Source: Climacium dendroides (Eukaryota; Streptophyta; Bryopsida; Hypnales; Climaciaceae). From it: a stretch of DNA of 64,000 nt. Position 1 is the first letter of the stretch. Each line of letters opens with the position of its first letter. Shown piece after piece: positions 27,501 through 41,042 of this stretch. A program made the translations under genes and the position numbers. The stretch spans positions 4,278,001 to 4,342,000 of the forward strand of contig OX467085.1 of the NCBI GenBank assembly GCA_950106755.1. Reading direction: 5' to 3'. The notes under the pieces are model-generated. The model was not told the DNA's origin. It saw nothing but the letters and a program-made list of their open reading frames with translations, and did no database searches.

Positions 27501-30500
27501 ATTGTATTCAATACATTCTGATTTCTAGATTTTTTATTTTGAAACCCATTTTAATTGAAAAGGTGTGGGGAAGCTATAGGGTTCGCTTAAAAATAATTTT
27601 TCCATGAATCCTAATAATTTCAAAGTTTTGCAACTTGTATGTTATATTTTTGGACAAGCTTCGACGTCGAACCGATACAGTTTAGTAGTTTGCTCTGTAT
27701 TCAAACCAGCCTCATTCCTAGGTTTTTTATTTTGACACCCATTTCAATTGAAAAGGTGTGGGAAAGCAATAGTGTTCGCTTAAAAATAATTTTTCCATGA
27801 ATCCTAATAATTTCAAAGTCTTGCAAATTGTATATTATCTTTTTAAACATGCTTCGACGTTAAATCGATACAATTTATTGTCTTTGATTGTATTAAATAA
27901 AGCTCTTTTTTCTAGAATATTTTTTTTGGAACCCATTTAAGTTAAAAAAGTGTGGGAGACAATAGCGTTCTCTTCAAATTAATTTTTCCATGAATCCTAG
28001 TAATTTCGAAGTTTTGCAACTTGTATGTTATATTTTTGGATATACTTCGTTGTCAAACCGATACAGTTTAGTGGATTGCTTTGTATTCAATACAACCTTA
28101 TTTCTAGATTTTTTATTTTGAAACCCATTTCAGTTGAAAAGGTGTGGGGAAGCAATAGTGTTCGCTTAAAAATCATTTTTCCATGAATCCTAATAATTTC
28201 AAAGTTTTGCAAATTGTATATTATCTTTTTAAACATGCTTCGACGTTAAATCGAGACAATTTATTGTCTTGGATTGTATTAAATAAAGCTCTTTTCCTAG
28301 AATATTTTTTTTGGAACCCATTTAAGTTAAAAAAGTGTGGGAAACATTAGCGTTCTCTTAAAATTAATTTTTCCATGAATCCTAGTAATTTCGAAGTTTT
28401 GCAACTTGTATGTTATAGTTTTGGACATACTTCGTTGTCAAACCGACACAATTTAGTGGATTGCTTTGTATTCAATACAGCCTCATTTCTAGATTTTTTA
28501 TTTTGAAACTCATTTCAATTGAAAAGTTGTGGGGAAGCAATAGTGTTCGCTTAAAAATCATTTTTCCATGAATCCTAATGATTTCAAAGTTTTGCAACTT
28601 GTATGATATATTTTTGGACAAGCTTTGACGTGAAACCGATACAGTTTTAATGTTTTGGATTGTATTAAATACATCCCCATTCCTTGAGTATTTTTATTTA
28701 AACCCATTTAAGTTGAAAAAGTGTGGGAAGCAATAGTACTCTCTTCAAATTAATGTTTCCATCAATTCTAGTAATTTTGAAGTTTTGCAACTTGAATGTT
28801 ATATTTTTGAACATGCTTCGTTGTTAAACCAATAGAGTTGAGTGGTTTGCTTGGTATTCAATACAACCTCATTCCTAGATTTTTTATTTTGAAACTCATT
28901 TGAATTGAATAAATGTGGGGAAGCAATAGGGTTCGCTTAAAATTAATTATTCCATGAATACTAATAATTTTGAAGTTTTGCAATTTGTATGTTAAGTTTT
29001 TAAACATGCTTCGACGTTAAATCGATACAATTTATTTTTTTGGATTGTATTAAATACAACCCCATTCCTAAAGTATCTTTTTTGGTACCCATTTCAATTG
29101 GAAATGTGTGGGAAGCATTAGTGTTCTCTTAATATTAATTTTTTCATGAATCCTAATAATTTTGAAGTTTTGCAACTTGTATGTTATATTTTTGGATATG
29201 TTTCGTTGTGAAACCGATACAGTTTATTGGTTTGCTTTGTATTCAATACAACCTCATTCCTAGATTTTTTATTTTGAAACCTATTTCAATTGAGAAAGTG
29301 TGAGCAAGCAATTATGTTCTCTTAAAATTAATTATTCCATGAATCCTAATAATTTCGAGGTTTTTCAACTTGTATGTTATGTTTCTAAACATGCTTCTAC
29401 GTCAAACCGATACAATTTATTGTTTTGGTTTGTATTAAATACAACCTCATTTCTAGAGTATTTTTTTTGAAACCCATTTCAATTGACAAACGAAGTGAAG
29501 CAATAGCGTTCTCTTAAAATTACTTATTCCATTCATCCTAATAATTGTGAAGTTTTGCAACTTGTATGTTATATTTTTGGACATGCTTCAACGTCAAACT
29601 GATATAGTTTAGTGGTTGGCTTTGTATTCAATAGAGCCTCATTCCTAGATTTTTTTATTTTGAAACCCATTTCAATTGAAAATGTGTGGGGAAGCAATAG
29701 GGTTCTCTTAAAATTAATTATTCCATGAATCATAATAATTTCGAAGTTTTGCAAATTATATGTTATGTTTTTAAACATGCTTCGACATCAACCGATATAG
29801 TTTGTTGTTTTGGTTTGTATTAAGCACAACCCCATTCCTAGAGTATTTTTTTTGAAACCCATTTCAATTGAAAATGTGTGGGGAAGCAATAGGGTTCTCT
29901 TAAAATCAATTTTTCCATGAATCCTAATAATTTCAAAGTTTTGTAGATTGTATGTTATGTTTTTGGAAATGCTTCCACGTCAAACCGATACAAGGGATGG
30001 GTTTGGGTTGTATTACATATAGTCTCATTCCCAGAGTATTTTTTGTGAAACCCATTTCAATTAAAAAAGTGTGGGGAAGCAGTAGGGTTTTCTTTAAATT
30101 AATTTTTCTATGAATCCTAATAATTTTGAAGTTTTCCAATTTGTATGTTATGTTTTTGCACATGTTTCAACGTCAATCTGATACAATGTGTGGGTTTGGT
30201 TTGTATTAAATTCAACCTCATTCCTGGAATATTTTATGTGAAACTCATTTGAATTGAAAAACTGTGGGAAGCAATAGCGTTCTCTTAAAATAAATTTTGC
30301 CATGAATCCTTATGATTTCGAAGTTTTGCAACTTGTGTGTTATGTTTTTGGTCATGCTTCCACGTCAATCCAATTTAATGTATGGGTGTGGGTTGTATTG
30401 CATACAACTTCATTCCTAGAGTACTTTTTTTGAAACCCATTTCAATTGAAAGCGTGTGGGGAAGCAGTATGGTTCTCTTAAAACTAATTTTTCCATGAAA

Positions 30501-33500
30501 GCTAATAATTTTGAAGTTTTGCAACTTATATGTTATGTTTTTGGACATGCTTCCACGTCAATCCAATACAATGTATGGGTTTGGGTTGTATTACATACAG
30601 CTTCATTGCCAGATTATTTTTATTTAAACCCATTTGCATTGAAAGCATGTGGGGAAGCAATAGCGTTGTCATAAAATAAATTTTTCCATGAATCCTAATA
30701 ATTTTGAAGTTTTGTGACTTGTATGTTCTGTTTTTGGACATGCTTCCACGTCAAACCGATACAATTTATTGTTTTGGTTTGTATTAAATACAGCCTCATC
30801 CCGAAAGTATTTTTTTTGAAACCCATTTCATTTGAATAAGCATTGGAAAGCAATAGGGTTCTCTTAAATTTAATTTCCATGAATCCTAATAATTTTGTGT
30901 TTTGCAAGTTGTATGTTTTGTTTTTGGACATGCTTCCACGTCAATCCAATACAATGTATAGGTTTGGGTTGTATTACATACAGCTTCATTCCCAGAGTAT
31001 TTTTTTTGAAATCCATTTCAATTGCAAGTGTGTGGGGAAGCAATAGCGTTGTCATAAAATAAATTTTTCCATGAATCCTAATAATTTTGAAGTTTTGCAA
31101 CTTGTATGTTATGTTTTTGGACATGCTTCCATGTCAAACCAATACAATGTATGGGTTTGGGTTGTATTACATACAACTTAATTTCCAGAGTACTTTTTTT
31201 GAAATTCATTTCAATTGAAAGCGTGTGGGGAAGCAATAGCGTTGTCATAAAATAAATTTTTCCATGAATCCTAAAAATTTTGAAGTTTTGGGAGTTGTAT
31301 ATTTTATTTTTGGACATGCTTCAACGTCAAACCAACATTGTTTATTGGTATGCTTTGTATACAATACAGCCTCATTCCTAGAGTATTTTTTTTCAAACCC
31401 AATTCAATTTAAAAAGTGTGGGGAAGCAATAGTGTTCTCTTAATATTAATTTGTCCATGTATCCTAATAATTTCGAGGTTTTGGATCTTGTATGTTATGT
31501 TTTTGGACATGCTTCAATGTCAATTTGATACAGTTTATTGGTTTGCCTTGTATTCAATACATCCTCATTCCTACATTATTTTTTTTAAAACCCATTTCAA
31601 TTGAAAAAGTGTGGGGAAGCAATACCGTTCTCTTAAAATTAATTTTGCCATAAATCCTAATACTTTTGAAGTTTTGCAACTTCTATGTTATGTTTCTGGA
31701 CATGCTTCCACGTCAATCCGATACAATGTATGGGTTTGGGTTGTATTACATACAGCTTCATTTCCAGAGTATTCTTTTTGAAATCCATTTTAATTGAAAG
31801 CGTGTGGGGAACCAGTAGGGTTTTCTTAAAATACATTTTTCCATGAATCCTAAGAATTCAGAAGTTTTGCAACTTGTAGATTATGTTTTTGATCATGGTT
31901 TTACGTCAAACCGATACAATTTATTGTTTTGGTTTGTATTAAATACAGCCTCATTCCAAGAGTATTTTTTTTGAAATCCATCTCAATTGAATGAGTGTGG
32001 GGAAGCAAAAGCATTCTCTTAAAATTAATTTTTCTATGAAAGCTAATAATTTTGAAGTTTTGCACCTTGTATGTTATGTTTTTTGGCATGCTTGTACGTC
32101 AAACCAATACAATGTATATGTTTGTGGTGTATTACATATAGCTTTATTTCCAGAGTATTTTTTCTGAAATCCATTTCAATTAAAAGTGTGTGGGGAAGCA
32201 ATGGCGTTGTCATAAAATAAATTTTTCCATGAAAGCTAATAATTCTGAAGTTTTGCAACTTGTATGTCATGTTTTTGGATATGCCTCAACGTCAAACCGA
32301 TACAATGTTTGGGTTTGGGTTGTATTACATACAACCTCATTTGCAGAGTATTTTTTTGAAACCCATTTCAATTGAAATAGTATGGAGAAGCAATAGCGTT
32401 CTCTTAAAATTAATTTTTCCATGAATTCTTATAATTTTGAAGTTTTGCAACTTGTATGTTATGTTTTTGGACATGCTTCCACGTCAATCCGATACAATGT
32501 ACGGATTTGGGTTGTATTACATACAACTTCATTTCCAGATTATTTTTATTGAAACCCATTTGAATTGAAAGCGTCTGGAGAAGCAATGGCGTTGTCATAA
32601 AATAAATTTTTCCATGAAAGCTAATAATTTTGAAGTTTTTCAACTTGTATGTCATGTTTTTGGATATGCCTCAACGTCAAACTGATACAATGTATGGGTT
32701 TGGGTTGTATTACATACAACCTCATTTGCAGAATATTTTTTTGAAACCCATTTCAATTGAAATAGTATGGAGAAGCAATAACGTTCTTTTAAAATTAATT
32801 TTTCCATGAATTCTTATAATTTTGAAGTTTTGCAACTTGTATGTTATGTTTTTGGACATGCTTCCACGTCAATCCGATACAATGTACGGGTTTGGGTTGT
32901 ATTACATACAGCTTCATTGCTAGAGTATTTTTCTTGAAATCCATTTCAATTGAAAGCGAATGGGGAAGCAATAGCGTTCTCTTAATAGTAATTTTTCTAT
33001 GAATCCTAATAATTTTGAAGTTTTGCAACTTGTATGTTATGTTTTTGGACATGCCTCCACGTCAAACCGATACAGTTTATTAGTTTGCTTTGTATTCAAC
33101 AGAGCCTCATTCCTAGATTATATTTTTTGAAACCCATTTCAATTGAGAAAGTGTATGGAAGCAATAGCGTTTTCTTAAAATTAAATTTTCCATGAATCCT
33201 AATAATTTCAAAGTTTGGCAACTTGTATGTTATGTTTTTGGATATACTTCCACGTCAAAACGATACAATGTATGGGTTTGGGTTGTATTACATACAACCT
33301 CATTCCCACAGTTTTTTTTTTGAAACCCATTTCAATTGAAAAATTGTGGGGAAGCAATAGGGTTTAGGGGTTTTAATTGAAAAAGTGTGGGGAAGCAGTA
33401 AGGTTTTCTTAAAATAAATTTTTCCATGAATCCTAATAATTTCGAAGTTTTGCAAGTTGTATGTTATGATTTTGGACATGCTTCCTCGTCAATCCGATAC

Positions 33501-34989
33501 AATGTATGGGTTTGGGTTGTATTACATAGAGACTCATTTGTAGAGTATTTTATTTGAAACCCATTTCAATTGAAAAAATGTGGGAAAGCAATAGGGTTCT
33601 CTTAAAATTAATTTTGCCATGAATCCTAATTATTTCAAAGGTTTGCAACTTGTATGTTATGTTTTTGGACATGCTTCGACGTCAATCCGATACAATGTAT
33701 GGGTTTGGGTTGTATTACATACAACCTCATTCCCACAGATTTTTTTTTGAAACCCATTTCAATTGAAAAATTGTGGGGAAGCAATAGGGTTTAGGGGTTT
33801 TAATTGAAAGAGTGTGGGGAAGCAGTATGGTTTGCTTAAAATAAATTTTTCCATGAATCCTAATAATTTCGAAGTTTTGCAAGTTGTATGTTATGAATTT
33901 GGACGTGCTTCCTCGTCAAACCGATACAATGTATGGGTTTGGATTGTATTACATACAGCCTCATTTGCAGAGTATTTTTTTTGAAACCCATTTCAATTGG
34001 AAAAATGTGGGGAAGCAATAGGGTTCTCTTAAAATTAATTTTGCCATGAATCCTAATAATTTTGAAGTTTTGCAACTTGTATGTTATGTTTTTCGACATG
34101 CATCCATGTCAATCCAGTACATTGTATGGGTTTGGGTTGTATTACATACAGCTTCATTCCCAAATTATTTTTATTGGAACCCATTTGAATTGAAAGCGTG
34201 TGGGGAAGCAATAGCGTTGTCATAAAATTAATTTTGCCATGAATCCTAATAATTTTGAAGTTTTGCAACTTGTATGTTATGTTTTTGGACATGCTTCCAC
34301 GTCAAAACGATACAATGCATGGGTTTGGGTTGTATTTCATATAGCCTTATTCCCAAAGTTTTTTTCTTGAAACCCATTTCAATTGAAAAATTGTGGGGAA
34401 GCAATAGGGTTTAGGGGTTTTAATTGAAAAAGTGTGGGGAAGCAGTAAGGTTTTCTTAAAATAAATTTTTCAATGAATCCTAATAATTTTGAAGTTTTGC
34501 AACTTCTATGTTATGTTTCTGGACATGCTTCCACGTCAATCCGATACAATGTATGGGTTTGGGTTGTATTACTTACAGCTTCATTTCCAGAGTATTCTTT
34601 TTGAAATCCATTTCAATTGAAAGCGTGTGGGGAAGTACTAGGGTTTTATTAAAATACATTTTTCCATGAATCCTAAGGATTTAGAAGTTTTGCAACTTGT
34701 ATATTATGTTTTTGAACATGGTTTTACGTCAAATCGATACAATATATTGTTTTGGTTTGTATTAAATACAGCCTCATTCCAAGAGTATTTTTTTTGAAAC
34801 CCATCTCAATTGAAAGAGTGTGGGGAAGCAAAAGCATTCTCTTAAAATTAATTTTTCTATGAAAGCTAATAATTTTGAAGTTTTGCACCTTGTATGTTAT
34901 GTTTTTGGACATGCTTCAATGACAAACTGATACAATTTATTGTTTTGGTTTGTATTAATTACAGCCTCATTCCGATGGTGTTTTTTTTT

Positions 34990-35018
34990 CAGCCCTGTAT
35001 GTAATACAACCCAAACCC
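34990..35018. other. Micro-inversion inside a satellite monomer
   Basis: Here the monomer reads TGTATGTAATACAACCCAAA in place of the usual T-run and GAAA. That is the reverse complement of TTTGGGTTGTATTACATACA, which lies about 50 bp upstream in neighbouring monomers. A template switch or small inversion explains it. Confidence 0.7.
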
Positions 35019-37106
35019 ATTTCAATTGAAAAAGTGTGGGGAAGCAATACCGTTCTCTTAAAATTAATTTTGCCATGAATCCTTATAATTTCGAAGTTTT
35101 GCAACTGGTATGTTATGTTTTTGGACATGCTTCCACGTCAATCCAATACAATGTATGGGTTTGGGTTGTATTACATACAGCTTCATTCCCAGATTATTTT
35201 TATTGAAACCCATTTGAATTGAAAGCGTCTGGGGAAGCAATGGCGTTGTCATAAAATAAATTTTTCCATGAAAGCTAATAATTTTGAAGTTTTGCAACTT
35301 GTATGTCATGTTTTTGGTCATGCTTTGACGTCAAAGATACAATGTATGAGTTTGGGTTGTATTACATACAGCCTCATTTGCAGAGTATGTTTTTGAAACC
35401 CATTTCAATTGAAAGCGTGTGGGGAAGCAATAGCGTTCTCTTAAAATTAATTTTGCCATGAATCCTAATAATTTCGAAGTTTTGCAACTTGTATGTTATG
35501 TTTCTGGACATGCTTCCATGTCAATCCGATACAATGTATGGGTTAATTTGGGTTGTATTACATAGAGCCTCATTTGCAGAGTATTTTTTTTTCAAATCCA
35601 TTTCAATTGAAAGCGTGTGGGGAAGCAATAGGGTTGTCTTAAAATTAATTTTTCTATGAATCCTAATAATTTCGAAGTTTTGCAACTTGTATGTTATGAT
35701 TTTGGATATGCTTCAACGTCAAACTGATACAATTTATTGCTTTAATTTGTATTAAATACAGCCTCATTCCGAGAGTGTTTTTGTTGAAACCCATTTCAAT
35801 TGAAAAAGTGTGGGAAGCAATAGCGTTCTTTTAAATTTAATTTTTCCATGAATCCTAATAATTTTGAAGTTTTGCAACTTGTATGTTATATTTTTATACA
35901 TGCTTTAACGTCAAACCGATATAGTTTATTGGTTTGCTTTGTATTCAATACAGACTCATTCCTAGAGTTTGTTTTTTTAAACCCATTTCAATTGAAAAAC
36001 TGTGGGAAGCAATAGCGTTCTCTTAAAATTAATTTTTCCATGAATCTTAATAATTTTGAAGTTATGCATCTTGTATGTCATGTTTTTGGACATGCTTTCA
36101 CATCATCCGATACAATGTATGGGTTTGGGTTGTATTATATATAGCTTCATTCGCAGTGTATTTTTTATGAAATCCGTTTCAATTGAAAGCGTGTGGGGAA
36201 GCAATAGGGTTGTCTTAAAACAAATTTTTCCATGAATCCTAGTAATTTGGAAGTTTTGCAACTTGTATGTTATGTTTTAAATATGCTTCGACGTCAAATC
36301 GCGACAAGTTTGTTGTATTGGTTTGTATTAAATATATCCTCATTCCTAGAGTATTTTTTTTTAAACCCATTTCAATTGAAGGAGTGCGGGGAAGCAATAG
36401 TGTTCTCTTACAATTAATTTTTCCATGAATCCTAATAATTGGGAAGTTTTGCAACTTGTATGTTATGTTTTAAATATGCTTCTACGTGAAACCGATACAA
36501 TTTATTGTTTTCGTTTGTATTAAATACAATGTCATTTCTAGAGTATTGATTTTGAAACCCATATAAATTGAAAAAGTGTGGGGAAGCAATAGGGTTCTCT
36601 TAAAATTATTTTTTCCATGACTCCTAATACTTTCGAAGTTTTGCAACTTGTGTGTTATGTTTTTGTACATGCTTCGATGTTAAACCAATACAATTTATTG
36701 TTTTGATTTGTATTAAATACAGCCTCATTCCGAGAGTGTTTTTTCTGAAATCCATTTCAATTGAAAGCGTGTGGGGAAGCAATAGGGTTCTCTTAAAATT
36801 AATGTTTCCATGAATCCTAATAATTTCGAAGTTTTGCAACTTGTATGTTATGTTTTTGGACATGCTTCCATGTCAAACTGATACAATGTATGGGTTTGGG
36901 TTATATTATATACAGCCTCATTCCCAGAGTATTTTTTTTGAACCCCATTTCAATTGAAAGCGTGTGGGGAAGCAATAGGGTTGTCTTAAAATAAATTTTT
37001 TCCATGAATCCTAATAATTTCAAAGTTTTGCAACTTGTATATTATATTTTTGGACATGCTTCCACGTCAAACCTATAAAATGTATGGGTTTGGGTTGTAT
37101 TACATA

Positions 37107-37321
37107 CACTACAAGAGAAACTCGTCCTAATTGACAAAAATCAGCCTGTCCTAATCTACAAAAAATTGACAGATTTTTGTCAATTAGGACAAAAAACTGT
37201 CCGAATTGACAGAAAATTGTCCTAATTGACAAAAATCTGTCAATTTTTTATAGATTAGGATGGGCTGATTTTTGTCAATTAGGACGAGTTTCTGTCATTT
37301 TGGACAGGTTTTCTTGTAGTG
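37107..37321. mobile_element. CACTA-superfamily MITE, 215 bp, inserted in the satellite
   Basis: The element begins CACTACAAGAGAAA and ends TTTTCTTGTAGTG, terminal inverted repeats typical of plant CACTA (En/Spm, CMC) elements. It is flanked by ATA at 37104-37106 and at 37322-37324, the 3-bp target duplication expected of this superfamily. Neighbouring monomers, for example at about 37511, give the unoccupied site TTACATATAGCC, confirming the junctions exactly. The interior has no coding capacity and is itself nearly palindromic, built from repeats of TGTCCTAATTGACA. Movement would need a transposase supplied in trans. Confidence 0.9.
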
Positions 37322-38317
37322 ATATAGCCTCATTCTCAGAGTATTTTTTTTGAACCCCATTTCAATTGAAAGCGTGTGGGGAAGCAATAGGGTTGTCTTA
37401 AAATAAATTTTTTCCATGAATCCTAATAATTTCAAAGTTTTGCAACTTGTATATTATGTTTTTGGACATGCTTCCACGTCAAACCTATACAATGTATGGG
37501 TTTGGGTTGTATTACATATAGCCTCATTCTCAGAGTATTGTTTTTGAAACCCATTTCAATTGAAATAGTGTGGGGAAGCAATAGAATGCTCCTAAAATTA
37601 ATTTTTCTAAATATTTCGAAGTTTTGCAACTTGAATGTTATGTTTTTGGACATGCTTCAACGTCAAACCGAGACAATTTATTGGTTTGGTTTATATTAAA
37701 TCCAACCTCATTATTTCGAACATTTGCAACTTGTGTGTTATGGTTTCGGACATGCTTCCACATCAAACCGATATAAATTAATGGTTTGGATTGTATTAAA
37801 TACAACATCAATCCTAAAGTATTTTTTTGGAAACCCATTTGAAAAAGTGTGGGGAAGCAATAGGGTTCTCTTAAAATTAATTTTTTCCATGAATCCTAAT
37901 AATTTTGAAGTTTTGCAACTTGTGTGTTATGTTTTTGGACATGCTTCCACGTCAAACGGATATAATTTATTGGTTTGGTTTCTATTAAATACAGCATGAT
38001 TTTTAGAGTATTTTTTTTGAAACCCATTTCAATTGAAAAAGTGTAGGGAAGCAATAGAATGCTCTTAAAATTAATTTTTCTAAATATTTTGAAGTTTTGC
38101 AACTTGTGTGTTATGTTTTTGGACATGCTTCCACGTCAAACGGATATATATTATTGGTGTGGTTTCTATTAAATACAGCATGATTTTTAGAGTGTTTTTT
38201 TTAAACCCATTTCAATTGAAAAAGTGTGGGGAAGCAATAGGATTCTCGCAAAATTAATTTTTACATGAAACCTAATTATTTGGAACATTTGCAACTTGTG
38301 TGTTATGTTTTCGGACA

Positions 38318-39920
38318 CCGGTTTCTCAATCCCTTCTAAATGACCGTAACTGAGTGCTGTTTGTTCTCTGGGTAGTATCTGGACTTGTTTGTAAACCGGC
38401 CTAACTCATACAGGGTGTGGACATTTACCTTCCGAGTGTCCATACTGTTGACAATTTTGGCATGGGAGAACCCGAGGTGCTCCTGGTGCTTGTCCCTGAT
38501 TAGGGCATGCATTTGCATAGTGACCCGGTTCTCCACAACCATAGCAAATCACAACTTGCCTATCTGTATAACTTGGAGTTTGGATAGGTTGATGCATCAT
38601 TAGCCCTTGGCTTGGTCCAAACAAGAAATTCTGGTTCAACGGGTTGGACCGCATCGGAATCGCAATTCCTTTTCCTCTCCCGTATGTCGATTGCACTTGG
38701 TAAACTTCTTCTTCATCATCATCTCCCATAGTGTAGTAGATCCCCTCCTCCTCCAGGTATACGTAATGTACTGCTTTGTGAGTGGCTCACTGACACTCAC
38801 TAGGATAGTGGCCCGGTTCTCCACATTTTCCGCACTACACAATCGCTCTGGAAGTGGGGGCGATCCGTCTCGGCTTCCGATTTTCTGCGAGATTTACTTT
38901 GATGGCCTCCAAAGACTGCTGGATACTTTTCATCATCTTCTTAGAATCCGGATCCTTCGTCTTGACTTTGACCATAGCCTTCTCATGCATCCCCTTGGAT
39001 TTCAATGATCTTCTTGGAGGTGAAATACTCCTTTCCATGTCGGAGCTTGAAGAGTTGGAATCTAACCCATCTAATTCAGAGCTCTTGGAGCTACTATCCG
39101 AATCAGGAATCCTCTTTCGGTTCTTCGACCTTCGATCATGTTTCTTCTTCTTTCCCTTGTCTTTCCTTTCACTTCTCCTCAACGACTTCCGGAGAGACTA
39201 CGCCAAATTTTCATAATTGGTGGCAGTATCAATCGCCTCTCGAAGTGTTCTTGGTCTGGCCTGCCGGATTAGGAATCCCATAGATTCCGGTAGTCCAGCC
39301 ACATACCATTCTACCTGCAAACTAGGAGCAATTTCCATGGTTAGCTTTTGGATTAGAGCTTTTACCTGGTGTCCATACTTCCGTACAGAATCGGATGACC
39401 TCATAGTCATCGTACTTAGCCTCCTGAGGGCTCTGGCTTCTCCTCCCGTTTCTCGAAATGCTTAAAGAAATTCCGTTCGAAGCTGGTTCCAATTATTTCG
39501 GATAGGATCCGGAATATCTTGGTACCATTGCAGCGCCTCTCCTTTCAGCAAGCCTTGAAAAATACGTTGCTTGGCCGCTTTGTTGTCTTGATTTGCCATT
39601 GCGGTTGTTTCGAACTCGCACATCCACTCATCCGCATCTTGATCTTCTTCTCCTTTAAAGTGCTTATACTTTAGGCGAGCCATATAGCACTCCCTTTCCT
39701 GGTATGGATCTTCTTCTCCTTCCGGTCTTAGATCTGGCTCCGAATTTGGAGGTGTAAGGGCAGACCTAGGATCTGCTTCGTCAGGTCTCCCCACCAACAC
39801 CGGATTATCTTCACGGTCCGTTGTTTCTTGATCACTAAGATCCGGTCTCGACGATTCTTCGGCTTGCTGGTTCTTCCTGATTTGCTCTGACTTCCTTCCC
39901 AACACTATTGCCTTTTTCAT
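38318..39920 (-). pseudogene. gag: Ty3/gypsy gag with three zinc knuckles, truncated by the satellite
   Basis: A single minus-strand frame from the ATG at 39920 to the satellite edge at 38317 is interrupted by TAA at 39462, TAG at 39198, TAG at 38835, TGA at 38787 and TGA at 38406, with clear gag sequence between. The retrotransposon gag core runs from YFKGEED-like KHFKGEEDQDADEW to GEALQWYQDIPDP. It is followed by a basic Lys/Arg-rich stretch and three CX2CX4HX4C knuckles: CGKCGEPGHYPSEC, CYGCGEPGHYANAC and CQNCQQYGHSEGKC. The product would coat the element's RNA. The frame past 38406 looks like the start of pol, so protease and beyond have been lost at the satellite junction. CCGG words are frequent, as in the 1-5.8 kb region. 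Confidence 0.85.
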
Positions 39921-40040
39921 TAGTTAGGATTCCGGTTACTACAATAATTAACTATCTGGTTCCCAGAAAATCAACAGAGGGTTTAATAATTACTGACTTT
40001 ACTTTATTTCCGGTTTGAGGTAGCACTAACAACTTTAGAA

Positions 40041-40058
40041 TCCCCGGCAGCGGCGCCA
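40041..40058 (-). other. Primer-binding site, tRNA-Asp type
   Basis: On the minus strand this reads TGGCGCCGCTGCCGGGGA, one base from the TGGCGCCGTTGCCGGGGA that primes many plant Ty3/gypsy elements through tRNA-Asp. It lies 120 bp upstream of the gag start and fixes the element's orientation: the 5' LTR must lie at higher coordinates. Confidence 0.8.
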
Positions 40059-41042
40059 GATTTTTGCCATGTCGCAGCACAGGGTAAGTGAAATTCCCTA
40101 TTATACTCACAAAAACCTCTTTAAAGCATAACAAAGTGACTCTAAAGATTGAACCCAAGAGACTCTGTGAAGTGTTTCGTGTTACTAGATGATTTGAGGA
40201 AAGTTTCTCAATTCCATTACTCTTCTTTATCACTCTTCTTTATCCCTCTTCACCCTTTTAAGGCCATATTCATTAAATTGAGACAATGTGGATTCTCATT
40301 TTAATCATCTTCCTAAATTTAGTGAATAGAAGAGTTCATTAAATTGAGACAATTCAATAAATCGAGACTATAAAATGCTGGAAGTATAAAGAATTTCTAC
40401 AAGTTTATGAAATTGGGGGAAAAAAATAGTAGTGAAGGACGTTGAAAAGAGGGATTTTGGACTTGAACTTGAACCATTTATAATAAGTACTAAACTAAAA
40501 TATCTAAGTAAATAGTTTGACATATGGTGAGGTAGAGAATTTTGAAATAATCCATGATAGAATACATCTGTACACCTAGCCTTACCAAAAACTACATCGT
40601 CAAAGTAAAGAATTAAACATATGCTTAGATAGAGAACTTTGTATAGAAAACATTAGTACTCCTAGTGTTCCAAAACAAATGTCATAGACAATGAAATTAC
40701 AATGAAGAATTTACAAAATACACAATACAATACAAGAAATAAAAATAAAAATATATTATATTGTAGAACATCTATAACATCAAATTCTAAAATAATATAA
40801 AAAAGATCAAAACAATGAACTAAAAGAATAAAAAAAGTAAATCTATTTCATCTTCTCCATCTATTTTTTTCTAACAATTATTTATTATTTTTTTTTGAGA
40901 CATATCTAAAAATAACTATCAACTTCTACAACTCTTTATAATCTTTTTTTCCATTTTTTTTTCATCCTTCCTAAAGTTAAGAAAATAACCTATAAACTCA
41001 CAGAACTCCTAATGACTTTCTATGCCTACAAACTATTCATCT
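40059..41042. other. Probable partial 5' LTR, then AT-rich noncoding DNA
   Basis: The part next to the PBS (about 40060-40260) should be the 3' end of the 5' LTR. I could not find its outer TG end or a second LTR. From 40260 the sequence is very AT-rich with no gene. It holds a direct repeat of TTCATTAAATTGAGACAAT at about 40268 and 40333, with TCTCATTTTAAT between in inverted sense. The last 200 bases precede the 3' end of the transposase gene. Confidence 0.35.

Larger units (their letters stand above)
7291..38317. repeat. Satellite array, 192-193 bp monomer, about 160 copies
   Basis: Head-to-tail copies of one AT-rich unit fill 31 kb. Every unit keeps the words CATGAATCCTAATAATTT, GTTTTGCAACTTGTATGTTAT and GTGTGGGGAAGCAATAG. 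Short frames of 60-90 codons that recur on both strands at multiples of the monomer are by-products of the repeat and not genes. Three blocks can be told apart: about 7.3-12.4 kb, about 12.4-28.6 kb (two alternating monomer subtypes), and about 28.6-38.3 kb (the GGGTTTGGGTTGTATTACATACA subtype). Length, AT-richness and higher-order structure suit a centromeric or pericentromeric satellite; that role is inference. Both ends abut broken mobile elements. Confidence 0.95.

Noticed and set aside
37020..37232. Open frame rich in FCQLGQ-like repeats
   Set aside because: It overlaps the CACTA MITE and satellite; the repeat comes from the MITE's internal palindromic units.
7291..38317. Dozens of 60-90 codon open frames recurring on both strands
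   Set aside because: They track the 192-193 bp monomer and its higher-order periods on both strands, so they are by-products of the repeat.
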